A stretch of DNA of 64,000 nt from Pedobacter sp. MC2016-14 (GCF_020991475.1 NZ_JAJMPA010000001.1:2914001-2978000); one strand, 5' to 3'; counted from the stretch's first letter, positions 35,587 to 45,426 are shown. Made by a program: numbers and translations. Notes: generated from the letters alone by a model not told the origin.

Positions 35587-35853
35587 ATGAAACAAGAAAA
35601 ACACACAGGCGCTTTGATTGTAGATTTATCAGCAGCAATTCTAACAGTTGCAACCCAGCGGGGTGCTGAAAAAAGTACTTGCCCCTCTGAAATTGCCCGC
35701 ATGTTATTTCCTAATGACTGGCGAAAACATATGACGGAGGTGGTTCATGCTGCTTTAGCCCTACATCAACAAAATAAGGTAAGCATCACCCAAAAGGGAA
35801 AGGTCATAGATGTAAAGCATATTAAGGAACCTATCCGTATAAAGATTGTTTAG
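35587..35853 (+). CDS. DUF3253-family small protein
   Basis: 88 residues from the ATG at 35587; an upstream TTG at 35578 is less likely. The core ILTVATQRGAEKSTCPSEIA, MLFPNDWRKHMTEVVHAA and VSITQKGKVIDVKHIKEPIR is the DUF3253 pattern, a winged-helix-like small cytoplasmic protein of unknown function. It is divergent from the UvrA-like gene across 162 bp that hold the promoters for both but no gene. Confidence 0.88.
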   Translation: MKQEKHTGALIVDLSAAILTVATQRGAEKSTCPSEIARMLFPNDWRKHMTEVVHAALALHQQNKVSITQKGKVIDVKHIKEPIRIKIV

Positions 35854-35989
35854 TGGCGATGCTTACTTTTTTGAGTAGGATTTCTAAAAAAAAACTATAA
35901 ACCTTTAAAGTTGTTAAAATAGTAAGGCATGTCCAATAATTGTCGCTAAATACCAGTTTTCAAATTTCATTAACATTCAACTTCAAAAT

Positions 35990-36418
35990 ATGCGCATTTT
36001 AATTATACTTTTGGTTTTCGGCTTAACATCCCAGACATTTGCACAAACAGGGAAACTTTTCAAGGGAACCTTAAACAATTCGATTAAAATCAGTCTCTAT
36101 TTACAAGGGCTGGAGGAAGGCACAAATGCTGATCCGATTATTGGTGCCTATAAATATGACGGTCAAAAGGGATACCTGTTATTAAACGGATATAGAAATA
36201 AGGACGGCAATATTGTTTTAGTTGAGCAGGCCACACCAAATTTCTCGGGTATTTTTTTCGGAATAGTATCCGGCAGCCAGGTTTCGGGCAAGTGGACCAG
36301 CGCTAATCAACAGGTTAGCTATCCATTTAAAATTGAAGCCATAACCGCTAACAAAGAACAGCTGATACAATTTCAAGGTGCCATTGCAGCTAAAGCGAAT
36401 GAATTTAGAAACTATTAG
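35990..36418 (+). CDS. Small secreted protein of unknown function
   Basis: 142 residues with a signal peptide (MRILIILLVFGLTSQTFAQ). The body is a beta-rich repeat-like fold: FKGTLNNSIKISLYLQGLEE, GAYKYDGQKGYLLLNGY, FFGIVSGSQVSGKWTSA. This pattern suggests a small beta-barrel or sandwich. No known family recognised. It is the first of three envelope-protein genes in a row; the next starts 29 bp later. Confidence 0.7.
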   Translation: MRILIILLVFGLTSQTFAQTGKLFKGTLNNSIKISLYLQGLEEGTNADPIIGAYKYDGQKGYLLLNGYRNKDGNIVLVEQATPNFSGIFFGIVSGSQVSGKWTSANQQVSYPFKIEAITANKEQLIQFQGAIAAKANEFRNY

Positions 36419-36447
36419 CTAACGATTATATCTTATGAGCCAAGTTT

Positions 36448-37545
36448 ATGTCAACGTACAAGCCGTGTAAAATTACTTTATTTTTTGTCCTGAGTTTATT
36501 TGGTATTCTTTTCTTTATGACTTCAACATCCGCACAGCAACAAAATCCGAAAGATTCCAGGTATAAAAAATATGCTGGTCGTTATGGTAACAGTTCAGGT
36601 ATTGTGCTTTTTGAAGACGGTACTTATCTATTGTATGGATATGCTACCTTGGTTTTTGGTACCTATCGTTTCGAAAAAGACCAACTGCTTTTCTCTGCTG
36701 ATCGTCAGGAACTGTTTGAGGTTTTTGCGCACCATAACCCTTCTCTAAAAACAGGTGCCAGAATTAACTTCATTGGTTTTGAGCGTGGAAGTAAAACATA
36801 TGCACAGCTAGCCAATGACAGCATAAGGCCTGTGTTTAATGAAAACGCCAACTGTTTTGATGCTCCCTTTGTATACCTTAAATCTGGAAAACTAGCCGAA
36901 TTTACATTAGCTGCTCTTCCCCCTGAATTCCACAGGTCAACTTCTTCAGTCAACACTTCTTTTTCTTACGTAAATAACGCAGGTTATAACGACTTTATCT
37001 TTGTGCATAATGCCACCAAAAGAGAGTATGAAGACTTTGTGGCCATCATTGTTGCTACTGAAAAAGGAGAAGTCATCAAACTCTCCAACTATGGGGGTGA
37101 AAAGGGCTATCTTAAGCAAAAACAAGATAAGGGAGAGCAGCAGTGGAAGGAAGTCCTGGATCTGAAAAGCCAGTATGAACAGGAAAAAAGGTTTAATAAG
37201 GATGTTATTTATGCAAATCAGCATTATAACACTTTTCCTAAACCAGAAACAGCCAGGTATGTGTATGATAAAAAAGAAAATCTTTACACTGCGTTGGAAG
37301 CAAAGGAAAACAAGAGTCGCTACATGCAAGACCAATACAATGACCCAAGCTACTTGCGTCAATACCAGAAGTTGGCCCCAAAGTCAAAGAGCGAATTCAA
37401 AATTGATGTTACACATCTGGCTAAAAGCCTATTTTTCACGGTATGCGGTGAAGGAGCAGAGCTATCCTACAAGTACAATGGCTTTATCGAATATAAAATT
37501 CAACATGAGCAAATACCTGTTGTTTTACCACCAGTAAAACCTTAA
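36448..37545 (+). CDS. Secreted or anchored protein of unknown function
   Basis: 365 residues with an N-terminal hydrophobic signal (ITLFFVLSLFGILFFM, cut near TSAQQ). An early block (YAGRYGNSSGIVLFEDGTY, YGYATLVFGTYRFEKDQLLF) looks like a small beta domain; the middle is charged and helical (YLKQKQDKGEQQWKEVLDLK). No family recognised. It lies 29 bp after one unknown secreted-protein gene and 35 bp before a membrane-protein gene, so a three-gene operon is likely. Confidence 0.7.
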   Translation: MSTYKPCKITLFFVLSLFGILFFMTSTSAQQQNPKDSRYKKYAGRYGNSSGIVLFEDGTYLLYGYATLVFGTYRFEKDQLLFSADRQELFEVFAHHNPSLKTGARINFIGFERGSKTYAQLANDSIRPVFNENANCFDAPFVYLKSGKLAEFTLAALPPEFHRSTSSVNTSFSYVNNAGYNDFIFVHNATKREYEDFVAIIVATEKGEVIKLSNYGGEKGYLKQKQDKGEQQWKEVLDLKSQYEQEKRFNKDVIYANQHYNTFPKPETARYVYDKKENLYTALEAKENKSRYMQDQYNDPSYLRQYQKLAPKSKSEFKIDVTHLAKSLFFTVCGEGAELSYKYNGFIEYKIQHEQIPVVLPPVKP

Positions 37546-37580
37546 AGTCGCCAGTAATAGAGACATAAAATTCAATAAGC

Positions 37581-38942
37581 ATGCATCACCGTTTAAGACA
37601 TTTATTGTCGCCGCTTTTCATCTGTTGCCTTGCGTTGTTAATCCTTAACGACTTTTTGCTTAAAGCAACATTTCATAATATGCTTACCGGGAAACTTTCC
37701 GATTTCTGCGGATTGTTTATTTTTCCGATTTTCTGGTCAGCGGTCTTTCCTCGTCAAAAAATATGGGTCTTTGTCTTTACCGGACTACTATTTGTCTGGT
37801 GGAAAAGCGAATACGCGTCAGGATTTATTGAACAGGTAAATACCATCTTTAGCATTCAGCGGACTGTGGATGCAACCGATCTGATAGCCTTATCGATGTT
37901 ACTGCTGGGCTGGTTCTATATAAAAACCAATCCGAAGGTAGTAATTGTTGTAAACTCTTTATTAACACGCTTAAGCGCTTTGTTTATCGGGGCTGTTGCT
38001 ATTTTTTCATTCTGTGCCACTACTCAGCAAAGGTATATCCAATCATTTGATCAGCCGCAGTATGTGCTGTTGTGCAGTACTGTATTACCAGATCCCAGCC
38101 TATATGAAGGGTTTGAATTTTACAAAAAAGATTCGTTGCTCGTTGTTGAAGTCAATCAAATGTTTATCGCAAAGCCAGTCATGGCTGATGATTATAATAA
38201 GAACCGCTCCGTTAAAGATCTTGATGAAGCTATCCGAGAGCAGATCTCAGACAGCACAAGCCTGATTCCCCCTGGCAAAGTGACAAATCTTGCCATCAAT
38301 ACGGCTTGGGGTACCGATGCTTTAAGGTTTAATGGCGGGCGTTTGGATGGCAGGTTCAGCAGAACAAAAAATAGTCAGCTAATTATAGAGGGATTTTACA
38401 AAATGGGACTGGAAGACTCCACCTGGACCACCAGGGACAGCAGTGGTACAAAAGTATTGATACAAACATTTGTCAATGGAGAACGAACCAGCGTTAAGCA
38501 GTATAGCCGCGGCAAGCTTGTTTCTTCAGGTAGCGTCAATACGCGCGCTGATACGATCCGAATTAAATATATCCAGATTGGAATTCTTGTTTTGCTTGTA
38601 GCTGTTACCATTTTATTGTTAATTCGTAATTTCCGCAGTACATTTCCCGAACAGCTCAAGCTTAAACAGGTTTGGAAATGGTTGCTTTGCTTCATTTCGC
38701 CAATTTTTGTTTGGCTTATACATTTTGGCATCCGGATACTGCTCATGGATTATAATCAGGATTTTTTTGTAACGCTGGCTACAATTGTTTTTATCTTCAT
38801 GGTAACCTGCCCGCTGATGTCTATTGTTGTATTCTGGATCAATCTGAGAAAAGAGACAGATATCCTTTTGTATTGTCTGTTATTTGGATTGATATATAGT
38901 ATCTGGACCAGCTGCGGCACACTTATCGCACTGCATAATTAG
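37581..38942 (+). CDS. Polytopic membrane protein with a KLSDFxGL motif and a soluble loop
   Basis: 453 residues. Four or so membrane helices form the N-terminal part (to about residue 150), with LNDFLLKATFHNMLTGKLSDFCGLFIFP, of which LTGKLSDFCGL recalls a motif seen in unnamed membrane proteins. A large extracytoplasmic domain (about 165-330) follows, containing YKMGLEDSTWTTRDSSGTK and NGERTSVKQYSRGKLVSSGS, similar to MORN_2/YwqK-like repeats. Four more helices end the protein. Function unknown; the repeats hint at a binding surface. It is last in the three-gene envelope cluster. Confidence 0.75.
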   Translation: MHHRLRHLLSPLFICCLALLILNDFLLKATFHNMLTGKLSDFCGLFIFPIFWSAVFPRQKIWVFVFTGLLFVWWKSEYASGFIEQVNTIFSIQRTVDATDLIALSMLLLGWFYIKTNPKVVIVVNSLLTRLSALFIGAVAIFSFCATTQQRYIQSFDQPQYVLLCSTVLPDPSLYEGFEFYKKDSLLVVEVNQMFIAKPVMADDYNKNRSVKDLDEAIREQISDSTSLIPPGKVTNLAINTAWGTDALRFNGGRLDGRFSRTKNSQLIIEGFYKMGLEDSTWTTRDSSGTKVLIQTFVNGERTSVKQYSRGKLVSSGSVNTRADTIRIKYIQIGILVLLVAVTILLLIRNFRSTFPEQLKLKQVWKWLLCFISPIFVWLIHFGIRILLMDYNQDFFVTLATIVFIFMVTCPLMSIVVFWINLRKETDILLYCLLFGLIYSIWTSCGTLIALHN

Positions 38943-39001
38943 CCTTTTTTATTACCAATTTAACACGGCACAGACATCTGAAACTTGGATTAATCCAGGA
39001 T

Positions 39002-40372
39002 CTAAATACTCAGTTTCTTTTCCGGATGAGCATCGGCGTAAGTCATAATGAGGTTTAGGATATAATCATTAGAGGGGTAGGGCTGTATAACCGATTTTAA
39101 GCCCGGGAGGTCATTTACATCACTATAGTGCGAGATATACCCCATGCCGCAGAATTTCCCTTCCTGAACCCATAAACAGCTTTGTTCTTCACTATTTCGG
39201 CCTTCATCAATCAATGCAAAAGAAGGCAGCATTGATTTAAGATCTTTTATGGCAAATTTAACACGAACGTTGTATGCGGCGGAAGATTCTTCGCCAATAC
39301 AAGCACCACTACAGTGACCAGATTCGTGCCCTGTACAGGCCGATCTGTTTTTCTGAATGAAACACAACCGTTCACAAAGTTTATGATCTTTGATCAGTTT
39401 CCTTAATAAATTATGTCCGTCCAGGATGCTGTTAAAACTAAATAAAGGTGTAATGAATGGTTTGTGTTTCTCAATCCCAAGGCGCATATAACCTTTTTGA
39501 TCGGCAAAAGAGAAAAGACAATATTTTTGCTCGGGGCGTTTCATGGCCCTGTTGTTTTCCGGCCAAAGGCGTTTAATTTCTGCTGCTTCCAGTATAAAGG
39601 CCATGAGTTCAGTACCGCAGATTTCAAAATCTACATGGTAAATGTTTTTCAGAAAATCTTGTCGTTGTCTGCTGGTATTGTTGCCGGTAAAATGAGAGCA
39701 AACCCTCTTCTTAAGGTTTTTGGCTTTTCCTACATAGATCACATCCCCTTTATGGTCTTTAAAATAGTAGACACCAGGGCTTTGAGGCAATCGTTCTATT
39801 GCAGATTTAGGAAGATTTGGGGGAAGGGCCTGTTCCTTTGAACCACGGTTTAAGGCTTGTGTAATGATACCGGTATCGTCTGCTGTCAAAAGCATGGTCA
39901 ATAGAATGGCAGTTGCTGCCGCATCGCCGCCAGCCCTGTGCCTGTTGTTGATTTCGATGCCTAGTGAGGTACAGAGTTTACCCAGACTGTATGATAAATG
40001 ACCTGGTAAAAGTTTACGGCTTAACCTTACGGTACATAATTTTTTGCATTGTAATTCATAACCACATAAAGCCAGCTGGTGCCTGATAAAGGAAAAGTCG
40101 AAATTAACATTGTGTGCTACAAATATTTTGTCATATAAAAGATGGTATATTTTTTCAGCTACATCGCTAAAAGCAGGTGCATCAGCAACCATCTCATTGT
40201 CAATACCTGTGAGCGCTTCGATGTGTTTTGGAATCCACTGGCCCGGGTTGATGAGTGTTTCAAAAGAGTCTGTTACTTCATTTCCATTATGGATCAGTAT
40301 GGAAATTTCTGTAATCCCATTTCCAGCGGGATATCCACCGGTGGTTTCTATATCTACAACAGCATACAACAT
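39002..40372 (-). CDS. DnaQ-type exonuclease fused to GIY-YIG nuclease domain
   Basis: 456 residues. Residues about 1-165 are a DEDDh 3'-5' exonuclease: VVDIETTGG (Asp, Glu), FVAHNVNFDFSF (His, Asp) and HRAGGDAAAT (His, Asp). Residues about 195-280 are a UvrC/Cho-type GIY-YIG domain: GVYYFKDHKGDVIYVGKAKNLKKRV, given in part, with conserved Tyr, Gly, Arg and a later Glu (LEAAEIKRLWP). A C-terminal region with CTGHESGHCSG cysteines follows. Such fusions act on DNA ends and lesions; the repair role is inferred. Freestanding gene, convergent with the membrane protein. Confidence 0.92.
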   Translation of the reverse strand: MLYAVVDIETTGGYPAGNGITEISILIHNGNEVTDSFETLINPGQWIPKHIEALTGIDNEMVADAPAFSDVAEKIYHLLYDKIFVAHNVNFDFSFIRHQLALCGYELQCKKLCTVRLSRKLLPGHLSYSLGKLCTSLGIEINNRHRAGGDAAATAILLTMLLTADDTGIITQALNRGSKEQALPPNLPKSAIERLPQSPGVYYFKDHKGDVIYVGKAKNLKKRVCSHFTGNNTSRQRQDFLKNIYHVDFEICGTELMAFILEAAEIKRLWPENNRAMKRPEQKYCLFSFADQKGYMRLGIEKHKPFITPLFSFNSILDGHNLLRKLIKDHKLCERLCFIQKNRSACTGHESGHCSGACIGEESSAAYNVRVKFAIKDLKSMLPSFALIDEGRNSEEQSCLWVQEGKFCGMGYISHYSDVNDLPGLKSVIQPYPSNDYILNLIMTYADAHPEKKLSI

Positions 40373-40511
40373 TTTTGATCAGGATAGATGATTGCAAATA
40401 TGCTAATTATTTTAGTATAATATTCATTTAAATTTAAATCCAGGTTTTTTAGCTACAACTTTATCTTGTATGGTTTGAATTTGGCATGTTAATGGCTTTG
40501 CAGAGGTTATA

Positions 40512-40880
40512 ATGAAGCCTAAAAAAATATTTGCTGTAGACGATGATAACGACATTCTAGAGGTCATCAAAATAATTCTTGAAGACGAAGGTTATGAAGT
40601 GGACACATTAAATACAGGAGAGGGGGTGATGGACCGCATAGATGAAATTAAGCCAGATTTAATTTTACTGGATGTAATGCTGGGCGGAATGGACGGAAGG
40701 GACATTTGTAAGTCTATTAAAGGCCATTCAATTTTTAAAAATATCCCTGTGATCATGATTTCCGCAAGTCATAATTTACAAAGCTTGCTTCAGTTCCCGG
40801 GCTCACCTAATGATTTTTTACCTAAACCATTTGACATTGATAACCTGGTAAAAATGGTAGGGGTTCAATTGGCCGTCTGA
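40512..40880 (+). CDS. Orphan single-domain response regulator
   Basis: 122 residues with only a receiver domain: acidic DDD (10-12), phospho-acceptor Asp54 in LILLDVMLGG, Ser in MISASH, Lys105 in LPKPFD. No output domain is present and no kinase is adjacent, so it must receive phosphate from an unlinked kinase. Cytoplasmic. Family certain; pathway unknown. Confidence 0.92.
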   Translation: MKPKKIFAVDDDNDILEVIKIILEDEGYEVDTLNTGEGVMDRIDEIKPDLILLDVMLGGMDGRDICKSIKGHSIFKNIPVIMISASHNLQSLLQFPGSPNDFLPKPFDIDNLVKMVGVQLAV

Positions 40881-41050
40881 GTACTACTGTACTAAATACT
40901 ATATGATTTTACCAGCTGCCTACCGCAATAGTTCATAATAGTGGAATTATAAATAAACTAGAATTAACAATTACATATTACAAAATTGAGGATTGCTAAA
41001 CATTCGTCCGTTAGTTTTGTTGTATGGTTTAAAATAACCAGATATAAATT

Positions 41051-41302
41051 ATGTTAAGCAATTATCTAAACTTTCAGTTTGATGTACAGGGTAAACCTAT
41101 TAAAGGTTTCTGTATGCGGATCCATGATGATTTCCATGAAACTTATGCAGTGATGGTAGATGGCTATCATTCTTTTTGCGTATGGATAGACAATACGGCA
41201 ACCTGGCGTTCATCTAAGCATGTCGCTATTGAATCCGGAGTGTTGGACAGGATTATAGGCCATTTGGCCACACATACCAGCGAACTTTCGCCGGGAGTGT
41301 AA
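41051..41302 (+). CDS. Small protein of unknown function
   Basis: 83 residues, no signal peptide or membrane segment: MLSNYLNFQFDVQGKPIKGF, then MRIHDDFHETYAVMVDGYH and FCVWIDNTATWRSS. The pattern is alpha/beta and compact. It is convergent with the SpmA-SpmB gene, 10 bp away, and preceded by 170 bp without an obvious gene. No family recognised. Confidence 0.65.
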   Translation: MLSNYLNFQFDVQGKPIKGFCMRIHDDFHETYAVMVDGYHSFCVWIDNTATWRSSKHVAIESGVLDRIIGHLATHTSELSPGV

Positions 41303-41311
41303 ACTATAACT

Positions 41312-42583
41312 CTAGCCGAAGAATAAATAGCACAAGCCTATGGCAGTGCAAACGCCTACAAGATCTGCCAGGAGCATAGCGCCTACGGCATATCTTGTAT
41401 TTTTGATATTTACCGCTCCGAAATACACGGCTATAACATAAAAAGTAGTATCTGATGATCCCTGCAGAATACTAGACAAACGTCCTGCAAACGAATCCGG
41501 ACCATGTACAGTCATCGTATCTATCATCATCCCCCTTGCACCTCCGCCACTTAATGGCTTAATCAATGCGGTTGGTATTCCATCTATAAATCTGGTGTCG
41601 GCACCCAGAAAAGCGCAAACACTTTTCATCCCGTTAATCACAAGATCAAATGTGCCACTCGTTCTAAGTAAACTGATGGCAACAAGCATCCCAACCAAAT
41701 AAGGGATGATCCGAACGGCAGTATCAAATCCACCTTTAGCACCTTCAATAAAAGCATCGAATATATTTACGTTTTTGTAAAGTCCGCCAAGTACAATCAA
41801 AAGAAAGATGAGCAGTAAAATACCGTTGCTCAATATTCCGGAAAAGGACTGAAGACCAGTACTGCTTAGACTGGTAAGGTATAAAACCATTGCTGCAATA
41901 ACTGCGGATAAGCCTAGTATCCAGGATAAGATAACAGGCTGAAGAATGTTGATCCTCTGTTTAAAAGATACAATGAGCATAGCCGCAACGGTGGCTACGA
42001 AGGTGGCAATCATACATGGGATAAATATCTCGGTTGGGTTGGCCGAGTTTAATGACGCACGTACTGCTATAATGCTCACTGGAATTAGGGTCAGTCCTGA
42101 GGCATGGAGGCATAGAAACATAATCTGCGCATTGGAGGCCGTATCCTTATTGGGATTTAGTTCCTGAAGACTTTCCATTGCTTTTAAGCCGAATGGTGTA
42201 GCCGCATTGTCTAAACCCAAAAGATTAGCAGAAAAATTCATGACCATATGTCCCGTTGCAGGATGTCCTTTTGGAACCTCCGGAAACAACTTAGAAAAAA
42301 ACGGGCCGATAATTTTTGACAGCATACGAATGCCACCAGCTTTTTCTGCAATACTCATAAAGCCCATAAACAAAGCCATGATCCCAACAAGCTTTAAACA
42401 AATGTTTACTGCTGTCCAGCAAGTTTCGATTACGCCGTCAACTTTTAAGGGGTTACCTTCATCTCCGGATTTTCCAACAACCATCCAGTTAAAAATATCA
42501 GACTGTCCAAAAAAGAAGCATTTAATTGCCGCAACTAGTATTGCAACGATAATAAATGCAGACCAGATTCTGCTTAATGCCAT
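41312..42583 (-). CDS. SpmA-SpmB fusion (nucleoside recognition/Gate-domain membrane protein)
   Basis: 423 residues, strongly hydrophobic with about nine membrane segments. It carries both halves of spore-maturation proteins: an SpmA-like half with KIIGPFFSKLFPEVPKGHPA, NFSANLLGLDNAATPFGLKA and LCLHASGLTLIPVS, and an SpmB-like half with FIEGAKGGFDTAVRIIPYLV, LIKPLSGGGARGMMID and GSSDTTFYVIAVYFG. The genes are separate in Bacillus and fused in Bacteroidota. The name is historical: this organism should not sporulate. Inner membrane; substrate unknown. It follows the peptidase gene by 25 bp on the same strand. Confidence 0.9.
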   Translation of the reverse strand: MALSRIWSAFIIVAILVAAIKCFFFGQSDIFNWMVVGKSGDEGNPLKVDGVIETCWTAVNICLKLVGIMALFMGFMSIAEKAGGIRMLSKIIGPFFSKLFPEVPKGHPATGHMVMNFSANLLGLDNAATPFGLKAMESLQELNPNKDTASNAQIMFLCLHASGLTLIPVSIIAVRASLNSANPTEIFIPCMIATFVATVAAMLIVSFKQRINILQPVILSWILGLSAVIAAMVLYLTSLSSTGLQSFSGILSNGILLLIFLLIVLGGLYKNVNIFDAFIEGAKGGFDTAVRIIPYLVGMLVAISLLRTSGTFDLVINGMKSVCAFLGADTRFIDGIPTALIKPLSGGGARGMMIDTMTVHGPDSFAGRLSSILQGSSDTTFYVIAVYFGAVNIKNTRYAVGAMLLADLVGVCTAIGLCYLFFG

Positions 42584-42608
42584 TAGTTTATTTGTTTAGG
42601 CCTGTAAT

Positions 42609-45395
42609 TTAAGGTTTATCATCCGTAAGCTCAAATCCCCAGCTTTTTCCTTTTTCTGTGGAAGGGATCCCGCCCGTCATCCAAACTGGGGCTTTTGCAC
42701 CTTTTAAATAATAATCAAAAAATTGTTGCTCCCTGATTTGAATGTCTTTTCTATTTTGACGTTGCATCAGGTTATGAGCTTCATTATTGTAGTTTAACAG
42801 CCATGACGGTTTACCTAATCTTTTTAATCCTGTAAACATCTCAATCCCCTGATACCATGGTACGGCACCATCTGCATCATTAGACATGATTACTACTGGT
42901 GTGTTGACTTTAGGTAAAGAAAATAATGGTGAGTTCTCAATATATAATTCAGGTTTTTCCCAAAGTGTGGCACCTATGCGACTTTGGGTTTTCTCGTATT
43001 GGAACTGTCTGTTCATTCCACTATCCCAACGAATACCACCGTAGGCAGAAGTCATGTTTGCTACCGGTGCACCCGCCCATGCTGCAGCATACATATTTGT
43101 TCTGGTAATGAGGTGGGCAACCTGATAACCTCCCCAGCTTTGTCCCTGTATGCCTATTTTTGATCCCTCAACCCAACTGTTCTTTTTTAAGCTTTCAACG
43201 CCGGAATTGATGAATTCTTCAGCAGATTTGCCAGGATAACCAATTTCGTAACTGATATCCGGAGCAAATACCAGATAGCCATTACTTACAAAAAAAGAAA
43301 TGTTAAGTCTGGATGGGGTGGGTGCGGGAGCAATATAATCATACAAACCCGAACTTAGTTTCTCGTAGAAATAAACGATCATCGGGTATTTTTTTGTAGG
43401 ATCGAAATCTTCTGGCTTGTACAAAATGCCTTCTGCAGCAAGTCCTTTAGGAGTCGTCCATTTTACAAGTTCTGCTGTTCCCCAATTGTAGTTCTGTTGC
43501 TGAAGATTGGTATTGCTTAGCTTAACTTCTGTTTTTAAATCTGCAGAAGTAAAAATATTTGGTGAACTCGTATAATTACTTTTATCGTATAAGTAGCGAT
43601 TTGCATTTTTAGCTTTTACAAGTTCAGAGTAATGGAATGGCCCCATTACAATGCGTTCTGGATTTTTGTTGTCGGATATATTTTTACGATAAAAGCCATT
43701 TTCTTTGCTTGCACGATTGAAAGCAGTAAGCCAGATGGCTTCTTTTTTTGTAATGAACCTTTCTTCCGGATCTACAATTTGGTAGCGAAAAGTTAAACCA
43801 TTTTGTCTGCCAAATCCATTAGTGATGTTTTTTGCAGCGGTTTTGCCATCGGGCGAAAAAGACCAGATGTCATATTTATCATAGATCAAAACCGATTTGT
43901 CCTCTTCTGTCCATCCAGCAATACCATAGGGTCTGGCTTCTGCAGGTACATCGTTTTCTTCATCATTGAACTTGACATTTATACCATCATTGAGCTGCGT
44001 AGTTTTGCCTGAGGAAATGGCATAGGTATAGATGCCCTGGTTTTTACCATCTGTATAGATGATGTAGTTGCCCCCGGGAGAGGCCACTGCGCCCTTTACC
44101 CGAGAAAGGATTTTTTTCTTTGTCCCGTTTTTGAGGTCAGACAGGTAATAATCACGGAAGGATTCTCCGGTCCACTGACTTTCTAACCTGTAGCCAGCAT
44201 CTGTAGAGGCCAGCACATAACTGGCAAGACCTTCATTGACGATACTGGCATCGGGAATCTTTAAATCCGTTAAGGGTATAATTTTAGGATCGCTGCTGTA
44301 AATGTTGATCACCGAAAGGAAGCTTCTTTTTAAATCCTTTTCCAGATTTTTCAATTGCATGGGTTGCAGGTAGTCATCCTTATAACCCCATATGTCTAGT
44401 TTAGCATGTTCAAAATCTACCAGGGTGGTATCTTTTGCAATTTTTATAGGGGCGATACCGAAAAAAAGCTTTTCCCCATCTTTGCTGAAACTTAGCAATC
44501 CATCTCCGCTAACCGCCCATTTGGCCGGCATACCGGTGATTTCCCGATCTACCAATACTTGTGCGGTATCTAAACTAGGTGAGTTATAATAGATGCTATA
44601 ATCTTTAATTTCTGCTTTTTCGGGACTGCTTTCGCCAAGAAAGGCCAGGTGTTCACTGTCTTCGTCAAAAATGAATCCTTTGAAATTTCCTTTGTTTTTA
44701 ACCAAAGTCTTTAAGGTTCCCTTTTCTGTATTATAAAGGAAAACACCCTGGACAGCTGCTTTATCTTTTTTGCTGCCTGTGCAGGCCAGTACAAGCAACT
44801 TGCCATCTTTACTGAACTGATAGTCGTTTACATAATTAAAAGTACGCTGGCTTCCGGTTAAAAAGTTACGGACAATTAAGTCTGTCCCCTCTGTTTTAGT
44901 TGGAGCCTCCGTACCTTTATTTTTTTTAGTAGAATCCTGTTGTGGCTCTGGTTGGTAAGCCAGGTGGCTGGAGCCATTTTCGGAAATTTTGAAAGATTTA
45001 ACTTTTGCAATTTTTAGCACGGTTGAATTCAGCAGGTTTGCGATACCAAGTGTGTCTTTATGCAGTTCTTCTGGTTTTTTCTTTTTAATTTTTGCCGTAC
45101 GAACCTCTTGAAAAGTAGGTTTGATGAGAAAGGCCGCAAATTTACTGTCGGCAGTGAACTGTACATTGCTGGCCCTTGGTACATTAAACGCAGCGTTATT
45201 AACTACGTTTTTAAAATACAGGATACCGTCGCCTTCTTGTTTAACGATGGTAAAGGCCGTCCATTGCCCGTTATCTGACAGTTTTTTTAGTCCTGTATTT
45301 TCCCAGGAATCGTAAACAGTATGGTTGAGTGGTTTTTTTTGTGCGAAAGCTAATTCTGTAATGAAAAGAAATAATAATACTAGTTTTCCCTGCAT
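42609..45395 (-). CDS. Secreted S9-family prolyl oligopeptidase-type peptidase
   Basis: 928 residues with a signal peptide (cut after ELAFAQ). A beta-propeller-like region (about 25-640, with repeated WD/PQQ-type strand pairs) precedes an alpha/beta-hydrolase catalytic domain. Catalytic Ser is in GIQGQSWGGYQ, Asp in MSNDADGAVPW and His in YNNEAHNLM. It would cleave oligopeptides in the periplasm. It is larger than typical DPP4-like enzymes. The gene has its own promoter and lies after the yidC terminator. Substrate specificity unknown. Confidence 0.93.
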   Translation of the reverse strand: MQGKLVLLFLFITELAFAQKKPLNHTVYDSWENTGLKKLSDNGQWTAFTIVKQEGDGILYFKNVVNNAAFNVPRASNVQFTADSKFAAFLIKPTFQEVRTAKIKKKKPEELHKDTLGIANLLNSTVLKIAKVKSFKISENGSSHLAYQPEPQQDSTKKNKGTEAPTKTEGTDLIVRNFLTGSQRTFNYVNDYQFSKDGKLLVLACTGSKKDKAAVQGVFLYNTEKGTLKTLVKNKGNFKGFIFDEDSEHLAFLGESSPEKAEIKDYSIYYNSPSLDTAQVLVDREITGMPAKWAVSGDGLLSFSKDGEKLFFGIAPIKIAKDTTLVDFEHAKLDIWGYKDDYLQPMQLKNLEKDLKRSFLSVINIYSSDPKIIPLTDLKIPDASIVNEGLASYVLASTDAGYRLESQWTGESFRDYYLSDLKNGTKKKILSRVKGAVASPGGNYIIYTDGKNQGIYTYAISSGKTTQLNDGINVKFNDEENDVPAEARPYGIAGWTEEDKSVLIYDKYDIWSFSPDGKTAAKNITNGFGRQNGLTFRYQIVDPEERFITKKEAIWLTAFNRASKENGFYRKNISDNKNPERIVMGPFHYSELVKAKNANRYLYDKSNYTSSPNIFTSADLKTEVKLSNTNLQQQNYNWGTAELVKWTTPKGLAAEGILYKPEDFDPTKKYPMIVYFYEKLSSGLYDYIAPAPTPSRLNISFFVSNGYLVFAPDISYEIGYPGKSAEEFINSGVESLKKNSWVEGSKIGIQGQSWGGYQVAHLITRTNMYAAAWAGAPVANMTSAYGGIRWDSGMNRQFQYEKTQSRIGATLWEKPELYIENSPLFSLPKVNTPVVIMSNDADGAVPWYQGIEMFTGLKRLGKPSWLLNYNNEAHNLMQRQNRKDIQIREQQFFDYYLKGAKAPVWMTGGIPSTEKGKSWGFELTDDKP

Positions 45396-45426
45396 GTTTG
45401 TGGCTGATTTATATGATCAAAAGATT

